Assembly (NCBI RefSeq): GCF_900101625.1
Contig: NZ_FMYZ01000020.1
Location: 1-64,000 of the forward strand
Reading direction: 5' to 3'
DNA length: 64,000 nucleotides
Origin: Cupriavidus sp. YR651
GTDB taxonomy: Bacteria; Pseudomonadota; Gammaproteobacteria; Burkholderiales; Burkholderiaceae
Shown: piece by piece, positions 51,340 to 60,549 of the stretch
Numbering within the stretch: the first letter of the stretch is position 1
Layout of the letters: each line of letters opens with the position of its first letter
Translations under genes and position numbers: made by a program
The notes under the pieces: model-generated
What the model was told of the DNA's origin: nothing
Databases searched by the model: none
What the model saw: only the letters and a program-made list of their open reading frames with translations

Positions 51340-51423
51340 GTGCGCAGGCACGTTTGCTTTCACGCTGCTCACATTCCCATCAAAACGCAGACGCGCGACA
51401 CGCGCGCTTTCAGGAGACAGCGT

Positions 51424-52452
51424 ATGACCTCATCCAGGCTGGTGCCAGCCGGCGTTGCCCGCAATTGGCCAGGCATGACGTGGGCCGCACTCGGCATGGC
51501 CGCGGCGATCGCGATAGCGGCGCCGGTGCGCGGCCACGCGGCGGACGCATTCCCGTCCAAGCCGATCGTGATGGTGGTGCCGTTCGCGGCGGGTGGTCCG
51601 ACAGATGTCGTGGCGCGCTCGGTGGCCGCGGCGATGTCGAAGTCCCTGGGGCAGAGCGTGGTGGTGGAAAACCGGCTGGGCGCCGGCGGCACCGTGTCGG
51701 CGTCGTACGTGGCCAAGGCGGCGCCGGATGGCTACACGATCCTGATCCACCATAACGGCATGGCCACGGCGCCGGCCCTGTATTCGAAGCTGTCGTACAA
51801 GCCGCTCACCGACTTTGCCTTTGTGGGCCAGGTGGCTGACGTGCCGATGACGCTGCTGGGTCGGCATGACCTGCCGCCGAACAGCCTGCCGGAACTGGTG
51901 ACCTACATCCAGAAGAACCAGAGCAAGGTGAACCTGGCCAATGCCGGACTGGGAGCCGTGTCGCAGCTATGCGGCATGCTGTTCCAGAAGGCCATCGGCG
52001 TGGATCTGCAGGCGATTCCCTACCAGGGCACCGCGCCGGCGATGACGGCGCTGCTGGGCGGGCAGGTTGACGTGCTGTGCGACCAGACCACGCAGACGCT
52101 GCCGCATATCAAGGCCGACAAGGTCAAGCTGTACGGCGTGACTACCGTGGACCGCATCCAGGCGCTGCCGAATGCGCCGACGTTGCGCGAGGGCGGGCTG
52201 AAGGGCTTCGAGGTCAAGGTCTGGCACGGCGTGTACGCGCCGAAGGGCACGCCGCCTGCGGTCATCGACAAGCTCAACGGCGCATTGCGTGCGGCGCTGA
52301 AGGACCCGGCCGTGGCGGCGCGGCTGCAAGAGCTGGGCGCCGTGATCGTGCCGGAGGACAAGCAGACGCCGGAAGGCTTGCGCACGTGGCTGGCGGCCGA
52401 GATCGACAAATGGTCGCCGATCATCAAGGCGGCGGGTGTGAAGGCCGACTGA
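51424..52452 (+). CDS. Bug-family (TctC-like) periplasmic binding protein
   Basis: A 342-residue binding protein. The signal peptide includes WAALGMAAAIAIAAPVRGHA-AD. The mature part has FPSKPIVMVVPFAAGGPTDV, then PDGYTILIHHNG, IPYQGTAPAMTALLGGQVDV and WHGVYAPKGTPPAVID. It is divergent from the acyl-CoA dehydrogenase operon across a repeat-rich promoter region. It probably feeds that pathway and may be controlled by the LysR gene downstream. CAGGAGA precedes ATG 51424. Confidence 0.93.
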   Translation: MTSSRLVPAGVARNWPGMTWAALGMAAAIAIAAPVRGHAADAFPSKPIVMVVPFAAGGPTDVVARSVAAAMSKSLGQSVVVENRLGAGGTVSASYVAKAAPDGYTILIHHNGMATAPALYSKLSYKPLTDFAFVGQVADVPMTLLGRHDLPPNSLPELVTYIQKNQSKVNLANAGLGAVSQLCGMLFQKAIGVDLQAIPYQGTAPAMTALLGGQVDVLCDQTTQTLPHIKADKVKLYGVTTVDRIQALPNAPTLREGGLKGFEVKVWHGVYAPKGTPPAVIDKLNGALRAALKDPAVAARLQELGAVIVPEDKQTPEGLRTWLAAEIDKWSPIIKAAGVKAD

Positions 52453-52489
52453 GCACGAATCATCCTTCGCGCGCGGGCCTTTCAAGTCG

Positions 52490-53392
52490 TCATACGGGCT
52501 CGCGCGCCGCATCCACGAGGTAGTGGATCAGCGTCTCCGCGAACTGCGGCAATTCGCGCCCCGGCCTGCGCACCAGCCGTATCTCGCGCCGGGCCCAGTC
52601 GTCTTCCAGGCGGATGAAGCGCAGCACCTTGCGGCTGGCGTAGCGGCGCGCGCAACTGTTCGGCACGATGGCGATGCCCGCGCCGGCTTCCACCATCCGG
52701 CACACCGCGTCGAAGCTCCCCACCTGGATCCGCAGGCTGATCCGCTTGCCCATGCCACTGGCGATGCGGTCGAGGAATGACTGGATCGCCGAGAACTGGT
52801 TCAGGCCGACAAAGCGGCAGCTATCGAGCAGATCGGCGAAATGCAGCGTCTTGAACGCCGGCAGCGGGTGATTGACGGGCGCGATGACGATCAGCTCGTC
52901 ACTGCACAACTGCATGGCGTCCAGGTCCTCCGTGGCCACCTCGCCCGCCACGATGCCGAGATCCGCGGCGCCGGCGCTGATGGCCGAGACGATTTCCGCC
53001 GACAGGTGTTCTTCCAGCTCGATATCGACATCCGGGTTTTCCGACAGGAAGCGCGACAGCGCCGTGGCCAGGAATGAATTGGTGGCGGTGGTATTGGCCA
53101 GCAGCCGCACGCGGCCCTTGACGCCCTTGGCATAGGGCCGCAGGTCCGAATGCAGGCATTCAAGCTCGCGAAACACTTCCCGCGCGTGGCGCAGCAGCGC
53201 GTCGCCGGCGGGCGTCAGCCGCACGCCCTTGACCTGGCGGATCAACAGCTGGGTCTGGAACGCTTCCTCCAGCTGCTTGATGCGCGTGCTGGCGGCGGGA
53301 AGGGAAAGGAAGCTGCGTTCAGCCGCCCGCGTCAGGTTTTCGGTTTCCCCGACATTGAGGAACAGCCGCAGGTCAGTCAGGTCGTAGTGCAT
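52490..53392 (-). CDS. LysR-type regulator
   Basis: A 300-residue LysR protein of normal length. The winged helix is YDLTDLRLFLNVGETENLTR, then SLPAASTRIKQLEEAFQTQL with KGVRLTPAGDALLRHAREVF. The effector domain is ordinary (VRLLANTTATNSFLATALSR, DLGIVAGEVATEDLD). It is convergent with the Bug gene and divergent from the SDR gene, which starts 128 bp away, so it probably controls the SDR, the Bug/acyl-CoA dehydrogenase region, or both. The CGGAAG site supports ATG 53392. Confidence 0.92.
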   Translation of the reverse strand: MHYDLTDLRLFLNVGETENLTRAAERSFLSLPAASTRIKQLEEAFQTQLLIRQVKGVRLTPAGDALLRHAREVFRELECLHSDLRPYAKGVKGRVRLLANTTATNSFLATALSRFLSENPDVDIELEEHLSAEIVSAISAGAADLGIVAGEVATEDLDAMQLCSDELIVIAPVNHPLPAFKTLHFADLLDSCRFVGLNQFSAIQSFLDRIASGMGKRISLRIQVGSFDAVCRMVEAGAGIAIVPNSCARRYASRKVLRFIRLEDDWARREIRLVRRPGRELPQFAETLIHYLVDAAREPV

Positions 53393-53520
53393 GGCTTCCG
53401 TCGGGCCTAAGCCCACTTTTGTGATTCGTGAATTCCAAAGCGTCGGCCATCAATCTATCGTATCCGGCGCAGCAATAAAACGGGTACCTTCCCCGTATCG
53501 CACGACAAAGGAGTGAGGCA

Positions 53521-54435
53521 ATGAGCGGTTTGATGGCAGGCAAGGTGGTGCTGGTTACCGGCGCGGGCGGTGGCATCGGGCGCGGGATCGCGCTGGGCAT
53601 GGCGGCGGCGGGTGCCAGGGTGGTGGTCAATGACCTGGGCGTGTCGATGAGCGGCGAGGGCGGCGACAAGGGACCGGCGGAGCGCGTGGTGGAGGAAATC
53701 CGTGCCGCGGGTGGCGAGGCGGTGGCCAGCACGGACAGCGTGTCCAGCTGGAGCGGCGCCAATGCCATCGTGCAGTGCGCGCTCGATCAGTTTGGCCGCA
53801 TCGATGCCGTGGTCAACAATGCCGGCAACCTGCGCGACCGCATGTTCTTCAAGATGAACGAGGAGGAATGGCGCTCGGTGATTGACGTCCACCTCAACGG
53901 CACATTCTTCGTCAGCCGCGCGGCGGCCAACTATTTCAAGGACCAGGAAAGCGGGGCGTTCGTCCACATGACCTCGACGTCCGGCCTGATCGGCAACCTC
54001 GGGCAGGCCAATTACTCGGCGGCCAAGCTGGGGATTGCCGCGTTGTCGAAGTCCATCGCGTTGGACATGGCGCGCTTCAACGTGCGATCCAACTGCATCG
54101 CGCCGTTCGCGTGGAGCCGCATGACCAGCTCGATCCCGGCCGAGACGCCGGAAGAGCGCGCACGAGTGGCCCGGCTGCAGAAGATGGAAGCGGGCAAGAT
54201 CGCCCCGGTGGCCGTGTTTCTGGCCAGCGATGCGGCACATGAGGTCAATGCGCAGATCTTCGCCGTGCGCGCCAACGAAATCATGCTGATGAGTCAGCCC
54301 CGCCCGGTGCGGTCGGTCCATACCAGCGAAGGCTGGACGCCCGAGACCGTGGCGGAGATCGCCATGCCGGCGATGCGCGGCAGCTTCTATCCGCTGGAGC
54401 GCTCGCCCGACGTGATCAACTGGGATCCGATCTGA
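53521..54435 (+). CDS. SDR, MFE-2-like (3R)-hydroxyacyl-CoA dehydrogenase
   Basis: A 304-residue short-chain dehydrogenase. The cofactor motif is VTGAGGGIGRGIALGMA, NNAGNLRDRMFFKM follows, Ser is in HMTSTSGLIG, and YSAAK has the catalytic Tyr and Lys. The RDRMFFKMNEEEW stretch and the long C-terminal part (ASDAAHEVNAQIFAVRANEI) are typical of the dehydrogenase part of peroxisomal multifunctional enzyme type 2. That role fits beta-oxidation-like chemistry with the neighbouring MaoC hydratase. AAAGGAGTGAGG precedes ATG 53521. Confidence 0.9.
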   Translation: MSGLMAGKVVLVTGAGGGIGRGIALGMAAAGARVVVNDLGVSMSGEGGDKGPAERVVEEIRAAGGEAVASTDSVSSWSGANAIVQCALDQFGRIDAVVNNAGNLRDRMFFKMNEEEWRSVIDVHLNGTFFVSRAAANYFKDQESGAFVHMTSTSGLIGNLGQANYSAAKLGIAALSKSIALDMARFNVRSNCIAPFAWSRMTSSIPAETPEERARVARLQKMEAGKIAPVAVFLASDAAHEVNAQIFAVRANEIMLMSQPRPVRSVHTSEGWTPETVAEIAMPAMRGSFYPLERSPDVINWDPI

Positions 54436-55617
54436 CCGACGGCGCCGTCCGCGACGGCCAGCGCGCCTCTCGCCGGGCCGTCGGCGATCGAGGGTCGGGC
54501 GACGCTTGCCGATCGATGGCATTCGGATGGGTGTGATGTGCGAGCCGCTTGCTGCCGTCGCGCAAGACGGCTCATGCGGCCTCACGGGCGCGTTGCGCAG
54601 GCGGCTTGCGCACGCTTGTTCAATGGATGGACCCACGAATCCGCGCCAGCATGCGCGTGACATGATGCGCTGCGACAAACGCGCATTCGTGCTGCGCCGC
54701 AGCGCAGGCAGTCTTGCTCCGCAGCACGCATGGCACGCAATCTGCTCAGCAGTGCACATGGCAGCGGACGGATGGAGACTGCGCACCCGCAAGGTGCGCG
54801 CGCTACAGCGATGCCGCCGGGAGAACTCAAAACAGTGCAGATGCCGAAAGGCAGGCCGTGGTCCGCGATGGCTGGCGGGCTCGCCTGCGGGGGTGTCTCG
54901 ATGGCTGGAAGCCCCGGCCGATTCGGTGCGCGTGGTGCTGACGAAGCGATCGACCGGCAACTGCGGATGACTGGCACTCGCGGACCGACAGTGCTGATGT
55001 GCATGGACAGGTCTGCGTCATCCTGTCGCAGCGTGGCCTGTAGTGTCGTCGTGTCGATGGAGCGCGCGGATCGGTGGAGGAAGCGCCCCTATCGCGCGCA
55101 TGGAATTTGAATGCGGCATTGCGTGGCGACGATGGATTCCGCGTCACGCGTTTTATGTGAAAGTGGCAGGACGTCATGCATAAATCGTTCGTTCGCATGA
55201 TGTCATGACAATGCGTGATCGGGCACAGTAGAGATAGCGATGTAGGACCATGGCCGACAAGCGCTGTCAGACGTTACTGGTTTTGTGCGCTGGTTACACA
55301 CGGCGTCTGTGCATTAGCCGCCAGAAAGGTGTAAGGTGTGTCACAAGCATGGTCAATGGCCCGTCGCGCGGGGTGAGCAGGCGAGTGTTTCAGTGAGTGC
55401 GATGCGCGGTGTCGACACCCGTCGCAACGACTGAAGGGATGTGGATTTAGCACGTCAACTCCGGTCTCACCATCGTCGTTATTGACTATGATGAAGTAAA
55501 GACTTCGCAACATGGCAACTCCGCCAGGCCGGGGTGGTGGAACGCAACATTGCCGCGGAGTCTTAGGGGAGCAGAACTACCTTCGCCTCGGACGTGGGAC
55601 TCTGACGGGAGTGAGGT
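54436..55617. other. 1.2-kb gene-free region before prkA
   Basis: No frame here has a convincing start, codon pattern or family match. The GC falls from the left to the right part. It probably holds a long regulatory leader for prkA-yeaH-spoVR, and perhaps an unrecognised small RNA or decayed gene. Confidence 0.5.
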
Positions 55618-57540
55618 ATGGACATTTTTGGCCACTACGCCACGCGCTTCGAAGGCCGTAAGGAAGAGGAATTCAGCATCCAGGAGTACCTGGAGATCTG
55701 CAAGAAGGATCCTACTGCCTACGCGACCGCCGCAGAGCGCATGCTCGCCGCAATCGGACAGCCTGAACTGGTGGATACCCACCACGATCCGCGGCTGTCC
55801 CGACTGTTCTTCAACAAGGTCATCCGGGTGTACCCGGCCTTCCGCGACTTCTATGGGATGGAAGACACGATCGAGCAGATCGTCTCCTTCTTCAAGCACG
55901 CGGCGCAGGGCCTTGAAGAACGCAAACAGATCCTGTATCTGCTTGGGCCCCCTGGCGGCGGCAAATCGTCTCTTGCCGAGAAGCTCAAGGCGCTGATGGA
56001 GGAGATCCCCATTTACGCGCTGAAGGGGTCCCCCATCCATGAATCGCCACTCGGACTGTTCTCGCCCGAGGAGGACGGCAAGATCATGGAGGAGGACTAT
56101 GGCATTCCGGTGCGCTACCTGAATACCATTCCCTCGCCGTGGACGGTCAAGCGTCTGCACGAGTTCAATGGTGACATCACCAAATTCCGCGTGGTCAAGC
56201 TGCGGCCGTCGGTGCTGTCGCAGATCGCGATTTCCAAGACGGAGCCTGGCGATGAAAACAACCAGGATATCTCCTCGCTGGTCGGCAAGGTCGACATTCG
56301 CAAACTGGAGGACTTCCCGCAGGATGACCCGGACGCCTATTCGTATTCCGGCGGACTTTGCCTGGCCAACCGCGGCCTTCTCGAGTTCGTGGAAATGTTC
56401 AAGGCGCCCATCAAGGTTCTGCACCCGCTGCTGACCGCGACGCAGGAAGGCAACTACAAGGGGACGGAAGGCTTCGGCGCGATCCCGTTCGACGGCATCA
56501 TCCTCGCGCACTCGAACGAGGCCGAATGGCAGACCTTCAAGGCCGACAAGAACAACGAGGCTTTCCTCGACCGGATCTATATCGTGAAGGTGCCGTACTG
56601 CCTGCGCGTGTCCGACGAGGTGAAGATCTACGACAAGCTGCTGCGCAGCAGTTCGCTCTCCGCCGCGCCGAACGCGCCGAACACGCTGAAGATGATGGCG
56701 CAGTTCGCGGTGCTCACGCGGATCAAGGAGCCGGAGAATTCGAACATCTTCTCGAAGATGCGCGTCTATGACGGCGAGAGCCTGAAGGACGTGGACCCGA
56801 AGGCGAAGTCGTACCAGGAATATCGCGACTACGCCGGCATCGACGAAGGCATGAACGGGTTGTCGACGCGCTTCGCGTTCAAGGTGCTGTCCAAGGTCTT
56901 CAACTTCGACAATACCGAGGTCGCGGCCAATCCGGTGCACCTGCTCTACGTGCTCGAGCAGCAGATCGAGCGCGAACAGTTTCCGCCCGAGCAGGAAGCC
57001 AAGCTGCTGTCGTATATCAAGGAGTATCTGACAACGCCGTTCGTGGAGTTCATCGGCAAGGAAATCCAGACCGCTTACCTGGAGTCCTATTCCGAGTATG
57101 GCCAGAACATCTTCGACCGCTATGTGGTGTTTGCCGACCTGTGGATCCAGGACCAGGAGTACAGGGATCCGAACACCGGCGAAATCCTCGACCGCAACGC
57201 GCTGAACGATGAGCTCGAGAAGGTGGAAAAGCCGGCGGGGATCTCGAACCCGAAGGATTTCCGCAACGAGATCGTCAACTTCGTACTGCGGGCCCGCGCC
57301 AACAACGGTGGCAAGAATCCGGTCTGGACCAGCTACGAAAAGCTGCGAATGGTGATCGAAAAACGCATGTTCTCCACGACGGAGGATCTGCTGCCGGTCA
57401 TCTCGTTCAACGCGAAGTCGTCACGGGAAGACCAGGACAAACACGAGAACTTCGTCAATCGCATGGTTGAGAAAGGGTACACGCCGAAACAGGTTCGACT
57501 ACTGGTGGAGTGGTATTTGCGCGTCAGGAAATCGTCGTAA
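55618..57540 (+). CDS. prkA: PrkA-family serine protein kinase / AAA+ protein (YeaG)
   Basis: A 640-residue member of the PrkA family, full length. The N-terminal AAA+ module has Walker A GPPGGGKS at residues 110-117. The helical C-terminal part (from ~400) includes RIKEPENSNIFSKMRVYDGE and ends VRLLVEWYLRVRKSS. In enterobacteria YeaG is induced by nitrogen and stationary stress with YeaH. In Bacillus PrkA affects sporulation. Both kinase and protease activity have been proposed. GGGAGTGAGG precedes ATG 55618. It is the first of three genes that occur together in many proteobacteria. Confidence 0.95.
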   Translation: MDIFGHYATRFEGRKEEEFSIQEYLEICKKDPTAYATAAERMLAAIGQPELVDTHHDPRLSRLFFNKVIRVYPAFRDFYGMEDTIEQIVSFFKHAAQGLEERKQILYLLGPPGGGKSSLAEKLKALMEEIPIYALKGSPIHESPLGLFSPEEDGKIMEEDYGIPVRYLNTIPSPWTVKRLHEFNGDITKFRVVKLRPSVLSQIAISKTEPGDENNQDISSLVGKVDIRKLEDFPQDDPDAYSYSGGLCLANRGLLEFVEMFKAPIKVLHPLLTATQEGNYKGTEGFGAIPFDGIILAHSNEAEWQTFKADKNNEAFLDRIYIVKVPYCLRVSDEVKIYDKLLRSSSLSAAPNAPNTLKMMAQFAVLTRIKEPENSNIFSKMRVYDGESLKDVDPKAKSYQEYRDYAGIDEGMNGLSTRFAFKVLSKVFNFDNTEVAANPVHLLYVLEQQIEREQFPPEQEAKLLSYIKEYLTTPFVEFIGKEIQTAYLESYSEYGQNIFDRYVVFADLWIQDQEYRDPNTGEILDRNALNDELEKVEKPAGISNPKDFRNEIVNFVLRARANNGGKNPVWTSYEKLRMVIEKRMFSTTEDLLPVISFNAKSSREDQDKHENFVNRMVEKGYTPKQVRLLVEWYLRVRKSS

Positions 57541-57612
57541 CAACAACCGGACGCGGTGTCCTTCATCCACGCGACTTTTTAGTGGCGTTTCATCAAGGCG
57601 GGCGGGCGGCTT

Positions 57613-58887
57613 ATGGCTACGGTCATCGATCGGCGCGAAAATGGCGGCAACAAGAGTGCCGTCAATCAGCAACGCTTCATCAAGCGCTACCGCGAGCAGA
57701 TCCGGCAAGCGGTGGCGAAGGCGGTGTCCGGCCGGAAGATCATGGACATCGAGCAGAGCGGGCAGGTGTCCATTCCGGTCAAGGACATCACCGAGCCGAT
57801 CTTCCACCACGGCCAGGGCGGCAAGCGCGAATGGATCCACCCGGGCAACAAGAAGTTTGTCAAAGGCGACAGCTTTGACCGCCAGCAGCAGGGTGGCGGT
57901 GGCGGTGGGTCGCGCGCCAGCGACAGCGGCGAGGGCGAGGACGATTTCGTCTTTACGCTGTCGCGCGAGGACTTCCTGAATTTCTTCTTCGAGGACATGG
58001 CGCTGCCGGACCTGGCCAAGCGCCACCTCGCCAAGATCGCCGAGGTGCGCAAGGTGCGCGCCGGCTACTCCATTGACGGCACGCCATCGAACCTGTCGAT
58101 CCTGCGCACCATGCGCAGTTCGATCGGGCGGCGCATCGCGCTGTCGAGCCCCTACATCAAGCGCTTGCGCGAACTCGAGATCGAGTACAGCGAGGAGATC
58201 GAAAAGGAAGGGCCTTACTCGGACAACGCGGTGGCTCTGATGGAGAAGATGCGTCACCTGCGCGCCTGCGTGGACCGCGTGCCCTTTATCGAGAAGCTTG
58301 ACCTGCGCTACAACAACCGCGTGCTCAAGAAGCGGCCCCAGGCGCAGGCCGTGATGTTCTGCCTGATGGACGTGTCGGGGTCCATGGACGAAAGCCGCAA
58401 GGACCTGGCCAAGCGCTTCTTCATGCTGCTGTATCTGTTCCTCAAACGGAACTACGAGCGCATCGACGTGGTGTTCATCCGCCATCACACGGTGGCGAAA
58501 GAGGTGGAGGAGGAAGACTTCTTCCATTCGCGCGAGTCCGGTGGTACCGTGGTCTCCAGTGCGCTCAAACTGATGGTGGAGGTCATCCACGACCGCTACC
58601 CGCCGAGCCAGTGGAACATCTACTGCGCCCAGGCTTCCGATGGCGATAACTGGGCCGGCGATTCGGAGTTGTGCGGACGCCTGCTGCGCGATTCGATCCT
58701 GCCGCTCGTGCAGTACTACGCCTATGTGGAAGTGGCCTCGGAGGAACCGCAGAATCTCTGGGAGGAATACCTCACGGTGAAGAGTCAGTTCGAGCACTTT
58801 GCGATGCAGCGCATCATCGGTGCCGACGAGATCTATCCCGTGCTGCACGATCTCTTCCAGAAGCGGGCCGCGTGGCCTGGCAGGTAG
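57613..58887 (+). CDS. yeaH: YeaH/YhbH (DUF444) family protein
   Basis: A 424-residue DUF444 protein with a C-terminal von-Willebrand-A-like domain. The metal-site pattern is DVSGSMDES from Asp253. A Gly/Ser-rich linker (QQQGGGGGGSRASDSGEGED) lies near residue 100. It is the usual partner of PrkA, and the pair acts in stress survival. It starts 72 bp after prkA stops. Confidence 0.95.
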   Translation: MATVIDRRENGGNKSAVNQQRFIKRYREQIRQAVAKAVSGRKIMDIEQSGQVSIPVKDITEPIFHHGQGGKREWIHPGNKKFVKGDSFDRQQQGGGGGGSRASDSGEGEDDFVFTLSREDFLNFFFEDMALPDLAKRHLAKIAEVRKVRAGYSIDGTPSNLSILRTMRSSIGRRIALSSPYIKRLRELEIEYSEEIEKEGPYSDNAVALMEKMRHLRACVDRVPFIEKLDLRYNNRVLKKRPQAQAVMFCLMDVSGSMDESRKDLAKRFFMLLYLFLKRNYERIDVVFIRHHTVAKEVEEEDFFHSRESGGTVVSSALKLMVEVIHDRYPPSQWNIYCAQASDGDNWAGDSELCGRLLRDSILPLVQYYAYVEVASEEPQNLWEEYLTVKSQFEHFAMQRIIGADEIYPVLHDLFQKRAAWPGR

Positions 58888-58932
58888 CTGCCGGTTCGCC
58901 TGACCGGTAGTGGTACGTAACTGGGGACGTCT

Positions 58933-60471
58933 ATGGCCTATCTCTCCACGGGCTCGGAGTGGACCTTCGAGCTGATCCAGCGTTACGACCGCGAGATCGC
59001 CCGCATTGCCGGCGATTTCGGGCTGGACACCTATCCGAACCAGATCGAGATCATCACCGCGGAGCAGATGCTGGACGCCTATGCGTCCGCGGGGCTGCCG
59101 GTGGGCTACAGCCACTGGTCGTACGGCAAGCATTTCCTGGCCTCCGAGCGCAGCTACCAGCGCGGCCACATGGGGCTGGCGTACGAGATCGTGATCAACT
59201 CCAATCCGTGCATCGCGTACCTGATGGAGGAGAACACGATGCCGATGCAAGCGCTGACCATCGCGCACGCCTGCTACGGCCATAACTCGTTTTTCAAGGG
59301 CAACTATCTGTTCCGCACCTGGACCAATGCGGACGCCATCATCGACTACCTGCTGTTCGCCAAGAACTATGTGGCGCAGTGCGAGCAGCGCTACGGCGAG
59401 CAGGAGGTGGAGCTGCTGCTGGATTCCTGCCACGCGCTTCAGAACTACGGCGTGGACCGCTACAAGCGGCCCAAGAAGCTGTCGATCACCGAGGAGATGG
59501 CGCGTCAGACCGAGCGCGAGAACTACCTGCAGATGCAGGTCAACGACCTCTGGCGCACGCTGCCGAAGCATCGGCCCCATCTGCTCAAGGAAGAAGAGGA
59601 GAACGGGGAACCGGACATCGCCTTTCCGCCGGAGCCGCAGGAGAACCTGCTTTACTTCATCGAGAAAAATGCGCCCAAGCTGCAGCCGTGGCAGCGCGAG
59701 ATCGTGCGCATCGTGCGCAAGATCGCGCAGTACTTCTATCCGCAGCGCCAGACCAAGGTCATGAACGAGGGCTGGGCGACGTTCTGGCACTACACGATCC
59801 TGCACCAGCTCTACGAAGAGAAGCTCGTCAACGATGCGTTCATGCTCGAACTGCTGCAGGCGCACACCAATGTCATCTACCAGCCGCCTTACCACAGCCC
59901 GTACTACAGCGGCCTGAACCCGTACACGCTGGGTTTCCTGATGTTCCAGGACATTCGTCGCATGTGCGAGAACCCGACCGAGGAAGACAGGCGCTGGGCG
60001 CCGGAAATCGCGGGCACCGACTGGCGCACGACGCTGGACTTCGCCATGCGCAACTTCAAGGACGAGAGCTTCCTGCTGCAGTTCCTGTCGCCACGCGTGA
60101 TCCGGGAACTGAAGCTGTTCTCGGTGCTGGATGATGATCGCGAAGGCAAGCTGCGCGTGACCGCCATCCATGACGACGAAGGCTACCGCGGCATCCGCCA
60201 GTTGCTGGCCAATCAGTACGACCTGTCGAACATGGAGCCCAACATCCAGGTCACCAATGTGGATGTCGGGGGCGACCGCTCGCTGACGCTGCGGCACCTG
60301 CAGAGCGATCGCCGGCCGCTGGCGCAGAGCTTCGACGAAGTGGTGCGGCACGTCACGCGGCTATGGGGGTTCACGGTGCGGCTCGAAGTGGCCTACGAGG
60401 ACGGCCGGCGCGAACTCAAGTACGAGTGCAAGCCGGAGCGCAAGCACCATCACCAACGCAAGGCGGCCTAG
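58933..60471 (+). CDS. spoVR: SpoVR family protein (YcgB)
   Basis: A 512-residue SpoVR/YcgB protein. Conserved stretches are GLPVGYSHWSYGKHFLASER, AYLMEENTMPMQALTIAHAC, NEGWATFWHYTILHQLYEEK and HSPYYSGLNPYTLGFLMFQD. SpoVR is needed for the spore cortex in Bacillus. In non-sporing bacteria the family occurs with prkA and yeaH and is linked to stress response, with unknown biochemistry. It closes the operon before a strong terminator at 60498. Confidence 0.95.
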   Translation: MAYLSTGSEWTFELIQRYDREIARIAGDFGLDTYPNQIEIITAEQMLDAYASAGLPVGYSHWSYGKHFLASERSYQRGHMGLAYEIVINSNPCIAYLMEENTMPMQALTIAHACYGHNSFFKGNYLFRTWTNADAIIDYLLFAKNYVAQCEQRYGEQEVELLLDSCHALQNYGVDRYKRPKKLSITEEMARQTERENYLQMQVNDLWRTLPKHRPHLLKEEEENGEPDIAFPPEPQENLLYFIEKNAPKLQPWQREIVRIVRKIAQYFYPQRQTKVMNEGWATFWHYTILHQLYEEKLVNDAFMLELLQAHTNVIYQPPYHSPYYSGLNPYTLGFLMFQDIRRMCENPTEEDRRWAPEIAGTDWRTTLDFAMRNFKDESFLLQFLSPRVIRELKLFSVLDDDREGKLRVTAIHDDEGYRGIRQLLANQYDLSNMEPNIQVTNVDVGGDRSLTLRHLQSDRRPLAQSFDEVVRHVTRLWGFTVRLEVAYEDGRRELKYECKPERKHHHQRKAA

Positions 60472-60497
60472 CGACGCGAGCTGCTGGCACCAATGCA

Positions 60498-60530
60498 AAC
60501 CGGGCCTCACAGGGCCCGGTTTGTTTTTTG
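60498..60530 (+). terminator. Intrinsic terminator
   Basis: AAACCGGGCC TCAC AGGGCCCGGTTT is followed by GTTTTTT. It lies 27 bp past the SpoVR stop. Confidence 0.88.
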
Positions 60531-60549
60531 CGGTCGCGTGGGCGCCCGG

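Larger units (their letters stand above)
51123..51423. other. Divergent promoter region with repeats
   Basis: This 301-bp region between the acyl-CoA dehydrogenase and Bug genes holds an inverted repeat (51179-51196 / 51322-51339) around a 12-bp tandem array (51202-51273). No gene is supported. The region is the shared promoter zone. Confidence 0.6.

Noticed and set aside
55164..55180. Sigma-54-like promoter TGGCAGGACGTCATGCA upstream of prkA
   Set aside because: The GG-GC distance is one base too long and the -24 block is incomplete, so I do not call it.
57499..60351. Very long minus-strand frame over yeaH and spoVR
   Set aside because: Antisense shadow of two conserved, full-length genes.
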